64,000 bases of DNA from Daucus carota subsp. sativus (taxonomy: Eukaryota > Streptophyta > Magnoliopsida > Apiales > Apiaceae), in contig NC_030387.2 in NCBI RefSeq assembly GCF_001625215.2, positions 38,153,606 to 38,217,605 on the forward strand. Reading direction: 5' to 3'. Below are positions 37,572 to 50,815 of this stretch, in pieces. The notes below the pieces were generated by a model. It did not search any database and was not told the DNA's origin. It saw only the letters and a list, made by a program, of their open reading frames with translations. The position numbers and the translations under genes are program-made. The first letter of the stretch is position 1. Each line of letters opens with the position of its first letter.

Positions 37572-37712
37572 GAAAAGAAACTCCGACAACTTTACCTCAA
37601 CGCTAACATTAAATAAAAGAAAAGAAACTCCGACAACTTTACCTCAACCCTAATATTAAATAAAAGAAAAGAAACTCTGAGAACTTTACCTTAAGTCTAA
37701 CATTAAATAAAC
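37572..37712. repeat. Three 47-bp tandem copies carrying splice-donor-like sites, after DUF863 copy A
   Basis: Units begin at 37572, 37619 and 37666 with GAAAAGAAACTC. On the minus strand (gene sense) each holds an AG|GTAAAG donor-like site (GAG|GTAAAG twice, AAG|GTAAAG once). Copy B has a single such unit (about 46724-46770) with CAG|GTAAAG. They lie just after the stop codon, where a 3'-UTR intron could start. Confidence 0.85.
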
Positions 37713-37726
37713 GAACTTTCTAATAA

Positions 37727-40700
37727 CTAGGCCACAAGCCTAAGTACAGCCAACCTAAGAGCATGATCGGAAGCAGGGCGTCTATGACCAGTTTGCCGTT
37801 TGTTTCTCCTTCCCCAATTTGGTAGGCGCCTTTCCAGGGAATCCAGTTTAGCATCAGCCATTTGCTGCTTTAGGTACGAGCACATCAGATGCTGCAGAGT
37901 GGGCTCACTATTCTGCTTCTTTCCCTTTTTCTGCTCGTTTTTGCTTGATTTTTTCTTTCCCAGCCTCGCTTTACTTTCATTTTCCCTCAGCCAACTAATA
38001 GTACGGTTCTCCAGAGGCACCTCTTGCATCGACGGGGAGGTCATGTGAGGTTGGATATCTCCTTGCATCGTTTTCTGTGACTTTGTCCTCCTAGTTCGCT
38101 TCCGCTTTGGCGGACTTGATGATGTGGCCGCAGCTATTCGTTTCTTGTTTCCAGTACTTTTAGAGCAATATCCTCCCAGCTTTGTCTCTTCCATGACCGG
38201 TGTTAGGGCTGCAAAGTTATTGAACCCATCAGCTACGAGCTCACTGTGTTTACTATAAGCTATGCGACCTTGAACTGTCTCATCTTCTTTCAAAACATTT
38301 TCTGCATAACAAACAACTTCTGAAAACCACTTTAAGCATTGGGCAGAGTTTGATGAAATAAGAACCAGGGCCTCTGCTGCCTGCAGGGCAAGATCTTTTT
38401 GGTATTTGTCATCCTTTTCAGACAATTTGACAGAATCAGCAGGCTGCTTTTCCACTGAATTACCTCTAGGAGGTGAAGCCTCCTTGTTCTGTGGACTCAC
38501 AGGTGGCTCCAAATTAATATCTGCCATGCTTCTTTTCTCCATTTCCACCTGTGATGATCCATCTTCAATTGGGTAGGAATTCAAGTCAATCTGATATCTT
38601 GGATTATATGTCAAGTTTCTGCTCAGACAAATACTGTTTAGGCTATTGTTCCCAATTGATAATGTTGCATTCTTACTCGATGATGCATGTGTGTCAAAGG
38701 GTTTGGTGGGAGACATAAGATGGTTCGAAGATGTGTGCTCGTGTTGCCTAGACAGTTTCTTCAGATACAAATCCTCTGAGTGAATTTCAAGATCCTTTCC
38801 TATCTGCATACGAGCATTTTCCTTTGTCTGAACTTGGAACACCATGTTTGGCATTTGGGCGTAGGACCGCGCCAAATGCGGTTCCGCCATGATGCTCGTA
38901 CCCAAGGGCAGGGAACTTGAGGAATATAGAGGCCCTTTTTGGTTGATTAGGGAAGTCTTGTTCCATCCAGCCAGATCTGTTATAGTTGGTATGAAGTTAG
39001 TTCGAGATGAATTCCCTTCTGAAGGATTCAACTGATCTTTGCAGACGGGAATTTTACTGTCTTTCAGATGGCAAACAGCAGAAAGATCCTTAATAGCATA
39101 GTCCGGCACCTTGGAGACACCCGAAACAGTTCCATTTCTGAACCTCTCCTCTTCACGGTCAATGTACTCATTACCTGGGAGTTTAAGATCGAATGTTCTT
39201 TTCCTGATCTCTTTGCTGCTGCATGGCAAGAATACGTTGTCTTTCAGGCTGCTTGCAACAATGGAAGTGTTTGGAGCTGCTTGCATGCTCTTCCCATCAT
39301 CAAAGTTGATGATTGTTGAAGACCAATGGTACCTTGGATCCACTAAACTAGAGTTGGGAACTTGGCATGTTTGATTTGATTGAGATAGACCTCCAAACAT
39401 GATTGGATTAGTCTTTGATGTCTTCCCTTCTATATTATTTGTAGTGAGTCTTTTCATTCTGATTTCATCCATTAGCTCCCGTTGTCTTCCATGTACACGA
39501 TGCAGTTCACTGAGCTGTGAAAAAAAAAAAAGATAAACATTTCAGATACGGGAAGTCGGTCAATTTGTGAAAGATTTATACTGACAGAGAATAACTACTT
39601 GCTAAAAGGGATCATCTTTTTCTAGGCCAAGAAAATGCCACCAGAAAGAACTTAACTAAAAGTCTACAAAACAAACACCTTGAGAACTTGTAAGGTTATA
39701 TGATGGTTGAATTATGATCAAAAGTGCTAATTTGTAAGAAGGATAACACTACACATCTATTAAAAAAAGAATTGCAAATTAATTTGAACTGCAGATACAA
39801 AAATGTTTCTGAACAAATGATTCAGGCATTCAGCATTTAAACAATTAAGGTAACTGAGGCATGTAGCATTCAACAATAAGGCTGTGACCTAACTATATAC
39901 CTGATGCTTAAATGTGGCTTCTTGTTCTAGCATAATATTCCTTATCATTTCCTTCTCGTGATCTTGAAGCTGGCTTGCGTTAGAAGGTGGATATAGATTA
40001 TTGTAGCCATCTCCAGCTATCTGTAACTGATCATTATGATGCGATGTTCTGCTATGTCCACTTGTTTGTACCTGATCGTTATCAAGCAGTGGTCTGTTGC
40101 TACCACTCGCACGAAGATCTTTGGTGGCGCTGCAGACAGGGAGGTAGCTGGGAAACTGCATCTCTGATTTAGATTCTGGCATCTGCAATGGCAAAAAGAA
40201 ATGCACAAGTTCTCTTAAAATGATGATGGACAATAAGAAGTAAACAAGCTGCAAACGATAATAAAGCAACATATGACTAATACATCAAGAGTAATAAATA
40301 ATATGAGTTTCTTGTAAAATTCTCAGAAATTGAAGTGTAATATATATACATATATATGACTGCTATTCTAGGAGTGTATATACCACAAAAGTAACAATGA
40401 ATCTAGGGCCTCGAGCTTTGGAAAAATAGATTACGTAACACATTTAATGCATATTAGGTATTCAAACAGGGTTCAACAATCGATTCTTAAAAGTTGACGT
40501 AGCACAACAGTTATCTGCAATGAAAATGACAAAAGTGTTTAAAACGTCAACAAGGGATATTCTTAATTTCCCATACACGGAAATAAGTTTACTAAAATAA
40601 GAAGTACGACTTAAACTTCAAACAAAAAGCTTCTGATATAATAAAATCTTATTTAATAGGCCAAATTCATTCCAAAATTGTATAGCTTGAATACGTCGTC

Positions 40701-41686
40701 AGTGGATGTAGTAGAAGACATGTTCTATCTAGGGCACAGGCTTAAATGAAGGGCACTCCACCAAACATTAGAAAACCTTCTGAACATTCAGCACATAAAA
40801 GCTTCTGTAATTAGTTACACATTCAGCACATAAAAGCTTCTGTAATTAGTAATACAAGTATACAACTCCAAATTCTGGGCACAGGTTAGAAAAGTACATC
40901 AGAAAGTACACCAACAGTATCTTGGGCTGCAAAGTCTGAACCTTCATCACTAAAACTTGTTATAAACAACAGCAAAATAAAATATTTTTTTCCAAAAAAT
41001 TATAAAAAAATAATTAAAATGTTTTACAAATTTACAATTCACAATATGAATGCATGATTAAGAAAATTAATCTACTGAAACATGGCACCACTATATCATC
41101 TCTATCTGGATGCAATAGTAAAAGCTCTCACCACCATTGTTCAGATGATGAACTGCCCAAACAAGGGTGAAAAAATTCGAAAAGCAAACTAATTTCATCA
41201 CCACAATTCACAAAATTGACCAACAATCCTCAATCAAGAAAGATAGATAGAGGTCTATCCACAATCACTTCACATCCCAGACATTGTCAAAACACACAGA
41301 ATCAAACTAAAAAGATAAAATCATAAAAGAACTTCAAAAACCAAAAAGATGAAGGCTTTACTAGTTTGACTGAAGAAGAAAACAGACTTAAAGACCCTTT
41401 ACACTTTTAACAGATCCAACCATCAAAATTAAAACCATCTAAAGCCCAAAAAAAAAAGAAATCAATTTGTGCATTAACAGAATTTTACATACAAATTTGT
41501 GCATTCAGAGAATTATACACACAGACCAACAGATACACAACCACAGGCAAAGATTAACAAGCATCCACAACTTCACACAAACACAAAATCATAATTAAAT
41601 GAATAAAGAATCAAGAAAAAGATGAGATAAATAAAAACAAGAGAAAAGAATTATCAGAAAATCTCTCTGACACTCACCTTAGTCAT
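37727..41686 (-). CDS. DUF863 family protein, copy A (intact)
   Basis: Three coding exons: 41678-41686 (ATG ACT AAG only), 39901-40182 and 37727-39514, giving 692 residues. If translation starts at the ATG that opens exon 2, the protein is 689. Family marks in order: YLPVCSATKDL near the start; IRNIMLEQEATFKHQ joined across the intron to LSELHRVHGRQRELM; RKRTFDLKLPGNEYID; DLNSYP and DINLEPPVSPQNKE; AAEALVLISS; the basic RKRTRRTKSQK; and the C-terminal LPNWGRRNKRQTGHRRPAS. These match plant DUF863 proteins, which are probably nuclear and of unknown function. Intron 1 is about 1.5 kb. The promoter side holds a GA-rich tract. It is the intact member of a segmental pair with 46759-50441. Confidence 0.85.
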
Positions 41687-42024
41687 ATGAAGAGAATCAG
41701 CCACTGTGAGAGACAGACCAGAGATGCAGCAATGACCCACAAGATGGTTGTTTTATTGAGCAGTAAAGAGCTTGTGAGGAGCTCAAAACCCGAGGAGAAT
41801 CAGAAGCAGAGACCCATTACCCGGAAAACATGGCACAGAACTATGAGAACTCAAATGGGTTTTTATCAAGAAGGCTTGCAAGAGAGAGAAGTTAGATATC
41901 CATGAAGCTTCAGAGAATATTATATTTTATGTATATAACACAAATGTATGTATCTGTGAGTATAGAAAAGATTAAAGTAAGAGAGATTTGGATCTGCTGG
42001 GGCCGGTTGTATTTATCATATTAC

Positions 42025-42140
42025 ATATGTGAGAGAGAGAGAGAGAAGAGAGAGAGAGGGGGAGGCTTATGAGAGAGAGATAGAGAGAGAGAGGGGCTTA
42101 TGTGAGAGAGAGAGAGAGAGTGTGTGTGTGAGAGAGGGGC
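42025..42140. repeat. GA-rich tract upstream of DUF863 copy A
   Basis: Runs of GAGAGA with GGGGCTTATG in between, 340-450 bp before the first ATG. A shorter relative lies at 50755-50815 before copy B. Such tracts can be BPC/GAGA-factor sites; this is inference. Confidence 0.7.
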
Positions 42141-42649
42141 TTGTGTGAGCAGGAAATGAGATTTGTCAACATATGGTGGGGTCTTAGTCTATCTATTTCT
42201 TAGATTTTTAATCATATTTAAGAAATCTTTGGGTTTTAGTATTTTCCATAGATTTTATTTTAAAGAAAGTGCAAGAGAGAGTTGGGTCATGGACTCATAG
42301 GTGTGTATTAGATTCTCTCTACCAACCTTATTACCTTATCCCACAAACAAAACCTTGTATCAGTTTCTGAGTTCCATTGTCCAGGTCCTTTCAAGATTTT
42401 TATGGTGTTGTACACACACAGTCATTTTCCTTAAAACAAGTACTTGGCCTGATTGCATAGCAGCTAATTAGGGCCGCAGCAATAATCGATTTTCAACCCA
42501 AAAAAACTGCTGGATAATAAAAAATATTTTATTTTTTTCCTGAAAATACGATATTCCTCATATTTTTATCAAAAATAAGGAGTTACTCTAACGTAGAAGG
42601 TGAGAAAATCACCTATGTTACATAAGCAGACCGAACTCAAAAAATATAA
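42141..42649. other. Spacer beyond DUF863 copy A
   Basis: No gene. Homology with copy B's upstream region (TTTGTCAACATATGGTGGGG in both) continues to about 42360. Confidence 0.5.
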
Positions 42650-42889
42650 GGGCTGTTTGGGTGAATTTAAAATAAGTGCTTCTTGCCTAAAATAAAAAAG
42701 TGGAGTAGAAGTTAGAAGCGACTTATAAGTGATTAAAGTGTTTGGCAAATAAGTAGAAGTCCGGAGACAAAAGTTAGCATTCGTAGTTTTTTTTATAAAT
42801 GCTTCTTGACTTATTACACAAACGGTATGAATAAATGCTTCCAACTTATAACCGAGAAGTTGGGCTTTTAATGAGGTAAACAAACACCC
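42650..42889. mobile_element. hAT-like MITE with GGGCTGTTTGG end
   Basis: The left end GGGCTGTTTGGGTGA and the right end AACAAACACCC are roughly inverse. The inside contains AAGTGCTT, AAGTAGAAGT and ACTTATAA motifs common to this MITE type. The target duplication is unclear. Confidence 0.5.
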
Positions 42890-43709
42890 ACATAAGCTTT
42901 CTAGGTGTGAATACTAGGTGATAATGTTATCTTTCAATTTAATAATTATTTTTTTGAAATATTTTTATTAGCTAATCGATGAGATTCAACAAACGTTATA
43001 TCTTTGATAACATGAGTCTAAAATATTTTTAAAAAAATCTGAAACGGGTTGATACAATTCACTCGTATACAATTTGATCTCAAATATAAACAGCTGTTTT
43101 TTGTGAAACCGAAAATATGAACTATGTGAAACATACAGCCACTCTATCCATTTGAGTCGATTATCATGCACCAAAAGGAACGTCCAGAAGGTCCATGCGG
43201 TTGCTTCCAACAACGTAAGTTCGCAATAAAGATATAAAATACAAAACTTTTGAAATCACCTCACGTTTATTTTCGTGTACCACTTTATTTCAAATATTAC
43301 AAAGCATATATAACAATCCTAATCTGCTTCCAAAATGTGAAAGTTGTATTCTTCATCCGTCCGAGATTTTCTTATATGTTTGGGACAGAGCCTTGTTAAT
43401 ATTTTTATATATTTTAATTTTATAAATATTTTAAAACAAATTTTCTTATATTAATATTTAACTTTTATTCATAAATAAAATTTTAAAAAGGTTATGAAAT
43501 TATTTTTATAGTAATTTTAAATGTGTGACAAACAATATAAAAAAACTTTATAGAAATGAGTGAGCGTGAGCGTGAGAGAGTATATAATTTCAAGTATAAC
43601 AAGAAATAATCAACAATTCTACTTATATTTAAAAAAAATGATATAGCCATTGCTAACAAGTATTTTAATATTTCTTCAAAAAAATATAAGTATTTCAATA
43701 TACTTTAAG
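42890..43709. other. AT-rich spacer
   Basis: No gene or clear element. A Stowaway-like CATCCGTCC near 43350 has no partner end. Confidence 0.45.
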
Positions 43710-44980
43710 TCAATATACTTATATAAAGGAGAAGCGAGGAGCGTGTAGATGGCGCCTCTCACATCGCTCCATTCTATTTTTCTAATTTTCTAGAATTTTT
43801 GAATGAAAAATATCAAAAATTAGAATTACTTTTTTTAGTTTCGGATATATTGGAAGCAAGTTTCAGAATCTGATTTTGTTTCAGATTATTTATAGAAAAA
43901 ATTAGAACTACTTATTTTAGTTTCGGATATATTAGAAGCAAGTTTCAGAATCTGATTTTGTTTCAGATTATTTATGGAATATAGTAGCTTGAAAGTTTAA
44001 ATCTTATTTTGTGTTTTCAAATTATTTATGGAATATAGCAGCTTGAAAGTTTTAATCTGATTTTGTTTCAGATTATTTAATTTTGGGAAATAGTAGCACA
44101 CAAGTCTCTCTGTACCTATAAATACCCCTTGTAGGGTTTTGGATCATCTAAATACAATCTACTCTCTCTCAATACCACAACCCTACCTCTCTGGTGACAG
44201 TTCTCTTGCTCGATTTCTAACTCGGTGGTGCCGGTCTTCTGCAACGATAAGTGAAAGTTGTTTATACGGTATTAAAAAATAAATAAAAATTGTTGCAAGT
44301 AAAGGTAGTTATAGACTGCTATGTTGGAGTCGACAAATCCAAACGCAGGAGAAGAATGTAGTCTTGACATGATATTGATGGATGATATCAATAAATTAAT
44401 TATTAGTGATGTATGTTTGTTGGTTATTCTTTTATAATATTTGTTTATTCATCGTACGTGTTTGTTGTTGTTAATTTTTTATATGATTTATTTTGTACAC
44501 TGGAAAAAATTATTTACGCATTATCTGTTTGTTCCGTTTAAGCAACTTTTAAGTGATGACTGTTCATACAGTATTAAAAAATAAAGGTTGTTACAAGCAA
44601 GGGGTAGTTATAGATCGCTATCTCACGGATTTAAGTTGGATGTTTTTGTGCACAATTAATCCAAAAAAATTGGATAAAGGTGACAACGTAAGAACATGAT
44701 TACTTTCAACAAAAAAACACAAATAAAATTAAGATTCGTCGTATTTTAAATTGTTAATTACGTGTAAAAATTTATTCAACAACATGAATTATAGTCCAAT
44801 TTTTGCAATTTTATATATTAGTATTGGTATTACATCAAAGTTTTTATAATATAAAATTTATTTTATTCTACAAATATTAATTTTTAATCATTAATATATT
44901 TTTTATAGATAACCACAAAATTATATTAAATCATTAATATAATTTTTATAGGCAGCCGCAACGCGCGACTTCCCAACTAG
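43710..44980 (+). mobile_element. Probable non-autonomous Helitron
   Basis: The right end shows GCCGCAACGCGCGAC, a near-palindrome, then a short spacer and CTAG followed by T, as in Helitron 3' ends. The left end TCAATATACTTATATAAAGG begins with TC but is preceded by G rather than A, so this border is weak. No RepHel gene is present. Inside are direct repeats of about 80 bp (43835-44085) and a second diverged pair (about 44249-44330 and 44550-44625). Confidence 0.45.
43835..44085. repeat. Imperfect tandem repeat inside the probable Helitron
   Basis: AAGCAAGTTTCAGAATCTGA and TTGTTTCAGATTATTTAT recur in two to three diverged units of about 70-85 bp. Confidence 0.7.
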
Positions 44981-46015
44981 TTTCATATAAAGTACAAATA
45001 ACGTTACTTAACAATGACTCAACACAAACAACTAATCAAAAATTATTATCTCAACAAATTCTTAATCAAATCATTTCAATAATTTTTTGAGAGCAAAATC
45101 ATTTCAATAATTTAAATCATATAAATGTGCACGGCATGAAATTATATCAAAAAAATCAATAAATCATATGCCAAACCAAAATTCCACAAAAAATAATCAA
45201 TACATAGTCATCATCCAATATCCAAGAACAAATAATTGATAACTTTAATAATAAATTTATTATATATTATATATAAACAAATAATTACTATAATTTTATG
45301 ACTAAACATTTTAAAATCTCAGCTAAACCCTATCAACTAACATGGGAACTTAAATTTCAGAATTCCATATATATAGAGAACTCCATATGTGAGACATGCA
45401 GTATAGACCGACTTATCCATATAGCTGAAATCAGAATTACGAATAAACTGGGATGTCTTAGATTCGTCATAACCCGACTCATCGAGTCGAGCTAATTCAA
45501 TGTCGTATGAAAAACCAAAACCACCAGCATATAATTGTTTATGGGTATTTTCCGTTTTTGTTGAGTTGGAAGGATTTTACTGATTTTGTGCATGTACCGG
45601 GGCCTTAATTACTAAAGAGATTTACCTAACGGAAGATCTTCACTTTGTGTGTACTTATGGACACGCACTAGAAAAATCGATTGTTTATTCGTCATAATAA
45701 AACACTGAAACTCAAACGATAATATCACCTGAATTCTTGACTTAACACGAATTTTTGTTTTGCTTTTTACCGGGTGCTTGCCATATGTGACCTACATTCT
45801 TATTTAGATGTCTTGATTAATTAATGAGAATTTCATATATTTCGTTTTGGGTCATAAATTGTCCAAATCCAATGTCTACAACACGCGACATGATCTACAT
45901 GGCTTGTGCAAGTATTTAATCTGAATGTCTATCAAATTTAGTTAGAAATTAGCTTTTTGAACTCAAATCTTTCCGATTAAGCATAAAATCTATCAGACAT
46001 TCCAGAAAAGGATTT
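44981..46015. other. AT-rich spacer
   Basis: No gene, RNA or element recognised. Confidence 0.5.
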
Positions 46016-46019
46016 TACA

Positions 46020-46475
46020 ACATTGTAAAATAGTCGCAAATTCTCACAAATTTCTTCTACTCCCGGTCATGGTCACTGGGCGAACTTGTTTGGCATGATT
46101 TTCTTGCTCTAAAGATCAGAAACCATCTCTATAGAATAGAGCTGCATGAAGCATCTGCAAGGCTGCCTTCCCACTCGGACCGTTAACAAGACAAAGCTTC
46201 TTATTTTATGGAACACACAATTCATGGCATGCTTCCACATTTTTATGCATCCTCTGTGCTGAAACAGTCCAGTACAGAACCCCATTCCTAACGTACTTAT
46301 CACTTATAACGTCCGTAACATCTTTAAGCTTGTCAAGAAAGATAACTTCCTATTAAAACCTAATTCCAGCGATGCATCCACAAGATATTCAGCAAAGAGC
46401 TCATCATCGTTTGGATGGGGTATATATGTAAACCTGAAAGGAAAAAAAAATTAGAAAATGTGTCAATTCAGATGT
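46020..46475 (-). pseudogene. Broken fragment of the hAT-derived gene
   Basis: Matches 56358-56935, the middle of the hAT-derived gene at 55410-58744, in the same orientation. GATAACTTCCTATTAAAACC corresponds to GATAACTTCCTATCAACACG. At least two internal stretches are missing (the parts corresponding to about 56690-56750 and 56765-56800), and frameshifts are present. The match runs across the exon 4 acceptor into intron sequence, so it arose by DNA copying and not through mRNA. Confidence 0.8.
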
Positions 46476-46758
46476 ATCAGAAACGAGTTGAGTTTGATCC
46501 AATAAATTTTGCTCATACGGGTCTAATCAAACATATGTAATAGGCAAGTAAAGACATACCAAGCATAAACACAGATCCCGCAAATTATTTTTATGGTCCC
46601 CGCTAGCATGGACCTGGTCCTGGATTCGGAAATTTTCGCAAAACATTACATAGGACTGAAGCATTTTTGTATTCATAACAAACCACTGTTTTATATTCTT
46701 TTTCCTATAATCTAAATGGAAGAAAAGAAATTCCGACAACTTTACCTGAAGTCTAACA

Positions 46759-49700
46759 TTAAATAAAAGAACTCTCCAATAACGGACCCTTAAATCTAAG
46801 TACAGCCAACCTAAGAGCATGATCAGAAGCGGGGCGTCTATGTCCAGTTTGCCGTTTGTTTCTCCTTCCCCAATCTGGAAGGCACCTTTTCAGAGAATCC
46901 AGTTTAGCATCAGCAGTTTGCTGCAACAAAGTGGGTTCACTATTGCGCTTCTTTCCCTTTTGCCGCTCATTTTTGCTTGATTTTCTCTTTCCCAGCCTCG
47001 CTTTACTTTCGTTTTTCCTCAACCAACTGATAGTACGAGTCTCCTCTGACACCTCTTGCCTCGATAGGGAGGTCATGCGAGGTAGAATATCTCCTTGCAT
47101 TGCTTTCTGTGACATTATCTGCCTAGTTTTCTCCCTCCTTCTCGGACTTGATAATGTGGTTAGAGCTTTTCGTTTCCTGTTTCCGGTACTGTTATATTCT
47201 CCCAACTTTGTCTCTTCCATGAGCGGTGTTAAGGCTGCAAAGTTATTGAGCCCATCATCTACGAGCTCACTGTGTTTACTAACAGCTACATGACATTGAA
47301 CTGTTTCATTTTCTTCGAGATGATTTTCTGCAGAAGTAACAATTTCTGCGAACCACTTTAAGCATTGGTCAGAGTTTGATGAAATTAGAACCAGGGCTTC
47401 TGCTGCCAGCAGGGCAAGATCTTTTTGATATTTGTCATCCTTTTCAGACTCACTAGGCTGCTTTTCCACTGATTTACCTCTAGGAGGTGAAGTCTCCTTG
47501 TTCTGCGGACTCACAGGTGGCTCCAAATTAATATTTGCTGCATTTCTTATCTCCACTTCCACCTGTGATGATTCATCTTCATTTGGGTAGGAATTCAAGT
47601 CAATCTGATATCTTGGATTAGATGCCAACTTTTCTCTCAGACAAATACTGTTATTTAGGCAATTGTTATCAATTGATAATGTTGCATTCTTACTCGATGA
47701 TGCATGTGTGTCAAAGGGTTTGGTGGAAGACATAAGATGGTTCGTGTGCTCGCGCTGCCCAGAGAGTTTCTTCAGATGCAAATCCTTTGAGTGAATTTCA
47801 AGATCCTTTCCTATCTGTATATGATCATGTTCCTTTGTTTGAACTTGGAAGACCATGTTTGGCATTTGGGCGTAGGACTGCTCCAAATGCGGTTCTGCCA
47901 TGATGCTCGTACCCAAGGGAAAGAAACTTGAGGAATATAGAGGCCCTTTTTGGTTGAGCAGGAACGTCTTGTTCCAGTCAGCCAGATCTGTTATAGTTGG
48001 TATACAGTTAGTTCGAGATGAATTCCCTTCTGAAGGATAATTAGCTTCAAGCCTTCAACGTTAATGGTTCTTGCAGGCCAATGACAGCTTGGATCCACCA
48101 AACTAAAGTTGGCAACTTGGAACGTCTGATTCGATTCAGATAGACCTCCAAACATGATCGGATTAGTCTTTGATATTTTCCCTTCTATATTATTTCCAGT
48201 GAGTCCTTTCATTCTCGTTTCATCCATTAGCTCCTGCTGTCTTCCATATACACGATGCAGTTCACTGACCTGTGAAGAAAATACACATTTCAGATACGTA
48301 AATTCAATCAATTTGTGAAAGATTTATACTGATAAAGAATAACTACTTGCTAAAATGGATCGTCTTTTTCTAGGCCAAGAAAGTGCCACCAGAAAGAACA
48401 ACTAAAAGAGCCAACAGCCTTGAGAACTTATAGGGTCATATCATGGCCAAATTATGATCAAAACTGCTATTTTGTAAGAAGGATAACACTAGTTACACTA
48501 CACATCTATTACAATAAAAAAATGCAAATTAATTTGAACTGCAGATAAAAAAGTGTTTCTGAGCAAATGATTCAGGCATTCAGCATTCAAGCACTAAAAG
48601 TCACCGAGGCATGTAGCATTTAACAATAAGGTTGCGATTTAACTATATACCTGATTTTTAAATGTGGCTTCATGTTCTAGCATAGTCTTCCTTACTATTT
48701 CCTTCAGGTGATCTTGAAGCTGGCTTGCGTTAGAAGATGGACAGAGATTATTGTAGCCATATCCAGCTATCTGTACCTGATCATTATGATGCCATGTTCG
48801 GCTATGTCCAAAAGTTTTTACCTGATCATTATTAAGTAGCAGTCTCCTGCTTCCACACGCAGGAAGATCTTTGGTGGTGCTGCAAACAGGAAGGTAGCTT
48901 GAAAACTGCATCTCTGATTTAAATTCTGGCATCATCTGCAATGGCAAAAAGAAATGCACAAGTTTTCTTAAAATGATAATGGACAATAAGAAGTAAACAA
49001 GCTGCAAAGGATAATAAAGCAACATATGATCAATACATCAAGAGTAATAAGTAATATGAGTTTCTTATAAAATTCTTAGGAATTGACGTGTGATATATAT
49101 GACTGCTACACTAGGATGTATATACCACAAAAGTAATTATGAATCTAGGGCCTCAAGCTTTGGACCAATAGATTACATTACATATTTAATACATATTAGG
49201 CAATCAACAAGGTCAACAATCGAATCTTAAAGGGTGACGTAGCACAACAGTTATTTGCAACGAAGATGACAAAAGTGTTTAAAACGTCAAAAAGGGATAT
49301 TCTTAACTTCCCATACCCGGAAATGAATTTACTAAAATAAGGAAGTATGACTTTAACTTCACACAAAAACCTTCTGATATAATCAAATCTTATTTAATAG
49401 ACCAAATTCATTCCAAGAAATGTATAGCTTTCAAAACGTCATCCGTGGATGGAGTAGAAGACTCGTTCTATCTAGGGCACAAGCTTAACCGCAGGGCACT
49501 CCCCAAAAATCGGACATGAAATCATAAAGAATGAAAATATCTGTGATGAAAATGACAGAAGTGTATACGATAACAAGATAGAATATTTTTAACTTTCCAC
49601 ACAGGATCATCTATCTAATTACAAGGGAGGTACAAAATAGACTCCATTCGAAAACCTTCAGAAATTTCAGCACATAAAAGCTTCTGTGATTAGTAATACA

Positions 49701-50441
49701 AGCATACAACTCGAAACTCTGGGCACAGGTTAAGAAAAGTACATCAGAAAGTACACCAACAGTACCTTTGGCTGCAAAGTCTAAACATTTATCACTGAAA
49801 CTTGTGCTCAGTAAATTAAAGCAAAATAAAATAATTAAAATGTATCACAATTCACAATATGAATGCATGATTAAGAAAATTAATCTACTGGAACATGGCA
49901 CCATTAATTATATCATCAGTATCAACTATCAAGATTTATTAGTATTACCACCATAGTTCAGATTATGAGCCGTCCAACAAGGGCGAAAAAAATTGGAAAT
50001 TCACAAAATTGACTAACAATCCCCAATTAAGAAAGATGGATAGAGGTCTATAATCAGTGAACATCACAGACATTGTCAAAACACACAGAATTAAAGTGAA
50101 AAGATAAGAACACAAAAGAACTTCAAAATCCAAAAAAGATGAAATCTTTACTACTTTGGATGCAAAAAAAAAAGAAGCTTTGAACACACTTTACACTTTA
50201 AAATATCCATCCATCAAAATCAAAACCATCAAAAGCAAAACAAAAAATAATTAAAAAAAAACTATGCATTAACAGAATTATACATACAACTTGAGCATTC
50301 ACAGAATTATACATAACAGATACACATCTTCACATAAAAACACCAGATCAAAACCAAAGACAAATAAAAGTAATAAAGAATCAAGAAAAACAAGAGATGA
50401 AAAGAGAGAGAATTAGAAATACAAACACTCACCTTAGTCAT
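46759..50441 (-). pseudogene. DUF863 family gene, copy B (frame broken)
   Basis: Same layout as copy A: 50433-50441 (ATG ACT AAG), 48651-48935 (opening ATGATG) and a last exon from 48269. Within that exon about 250 bp are missing relative to copy A, including the RKRTFDLKLPGNEYID block, and the reading frame shifts into a TAA at 47991-47993. The direct product would be about 190 residues. Downstream, 46759-47916 is still one open 385-codon frame from MGTSIMAEPH to an altered C-terminus, with LPDWGRRNKRQTGHRRPAS kept. The open second half suggests the damage is recent, or that a shortened protein is still made from an inner start; an alternative splice cannot be excluded. Confidence 0.7.
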
Positions 50442-50754
50442 ATGAAGAGAATCCAGGCAAAAATACAGCAATGACCCACAAAATGGTTGTTTTATTGAGC
50501 AGTAAATAGCTTGTGAGGAGCTCGAAACCCGAGGAGAATCAGAAGCAGAGACCAAATGGCACAAACAAGCATGAAAGAATCCAAATGGGTTTTTATCAAA
50601 AGGGCTTATAAGTTACTATAAGAAAGAGAATACTTTGATATCCATGAAGCTTTAGAGAATATTATATTTTCTGTATAACATAAAATATAACAAAAATGGT
50701 ATCTGTGAGTATATTAAGATTAAAGTAGAGAGATTTGGATCTGCTGGGGCCGGT

Positions 50755-50815
50755 TAGAGAGAGATGAGTGAGAGAGAGAGACCGAGAGAGATGAGAGAGA
50801 GAGGGGCTTATGTGA
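50755..50815. repeat. GA-rich tract upstream of DUF863 copy B
   Basis: GAGAGAGATGAGTGAGAGAG and similar, about 320 bp before the first ATG. Shorter than the tract of copy A. Confidence 0.7.

Noticed and set aside
37572-37712. CRISPR-like regular repeats
   Set aside because: A plant genome, and the 47-bp units are directly adjacent with no unique spacers.
43340-43400. Stowaway-like CATCCGTCCGAG
   Set aside because: Single end without TA and a matching partner; may be a remnant but cannot be bounded.
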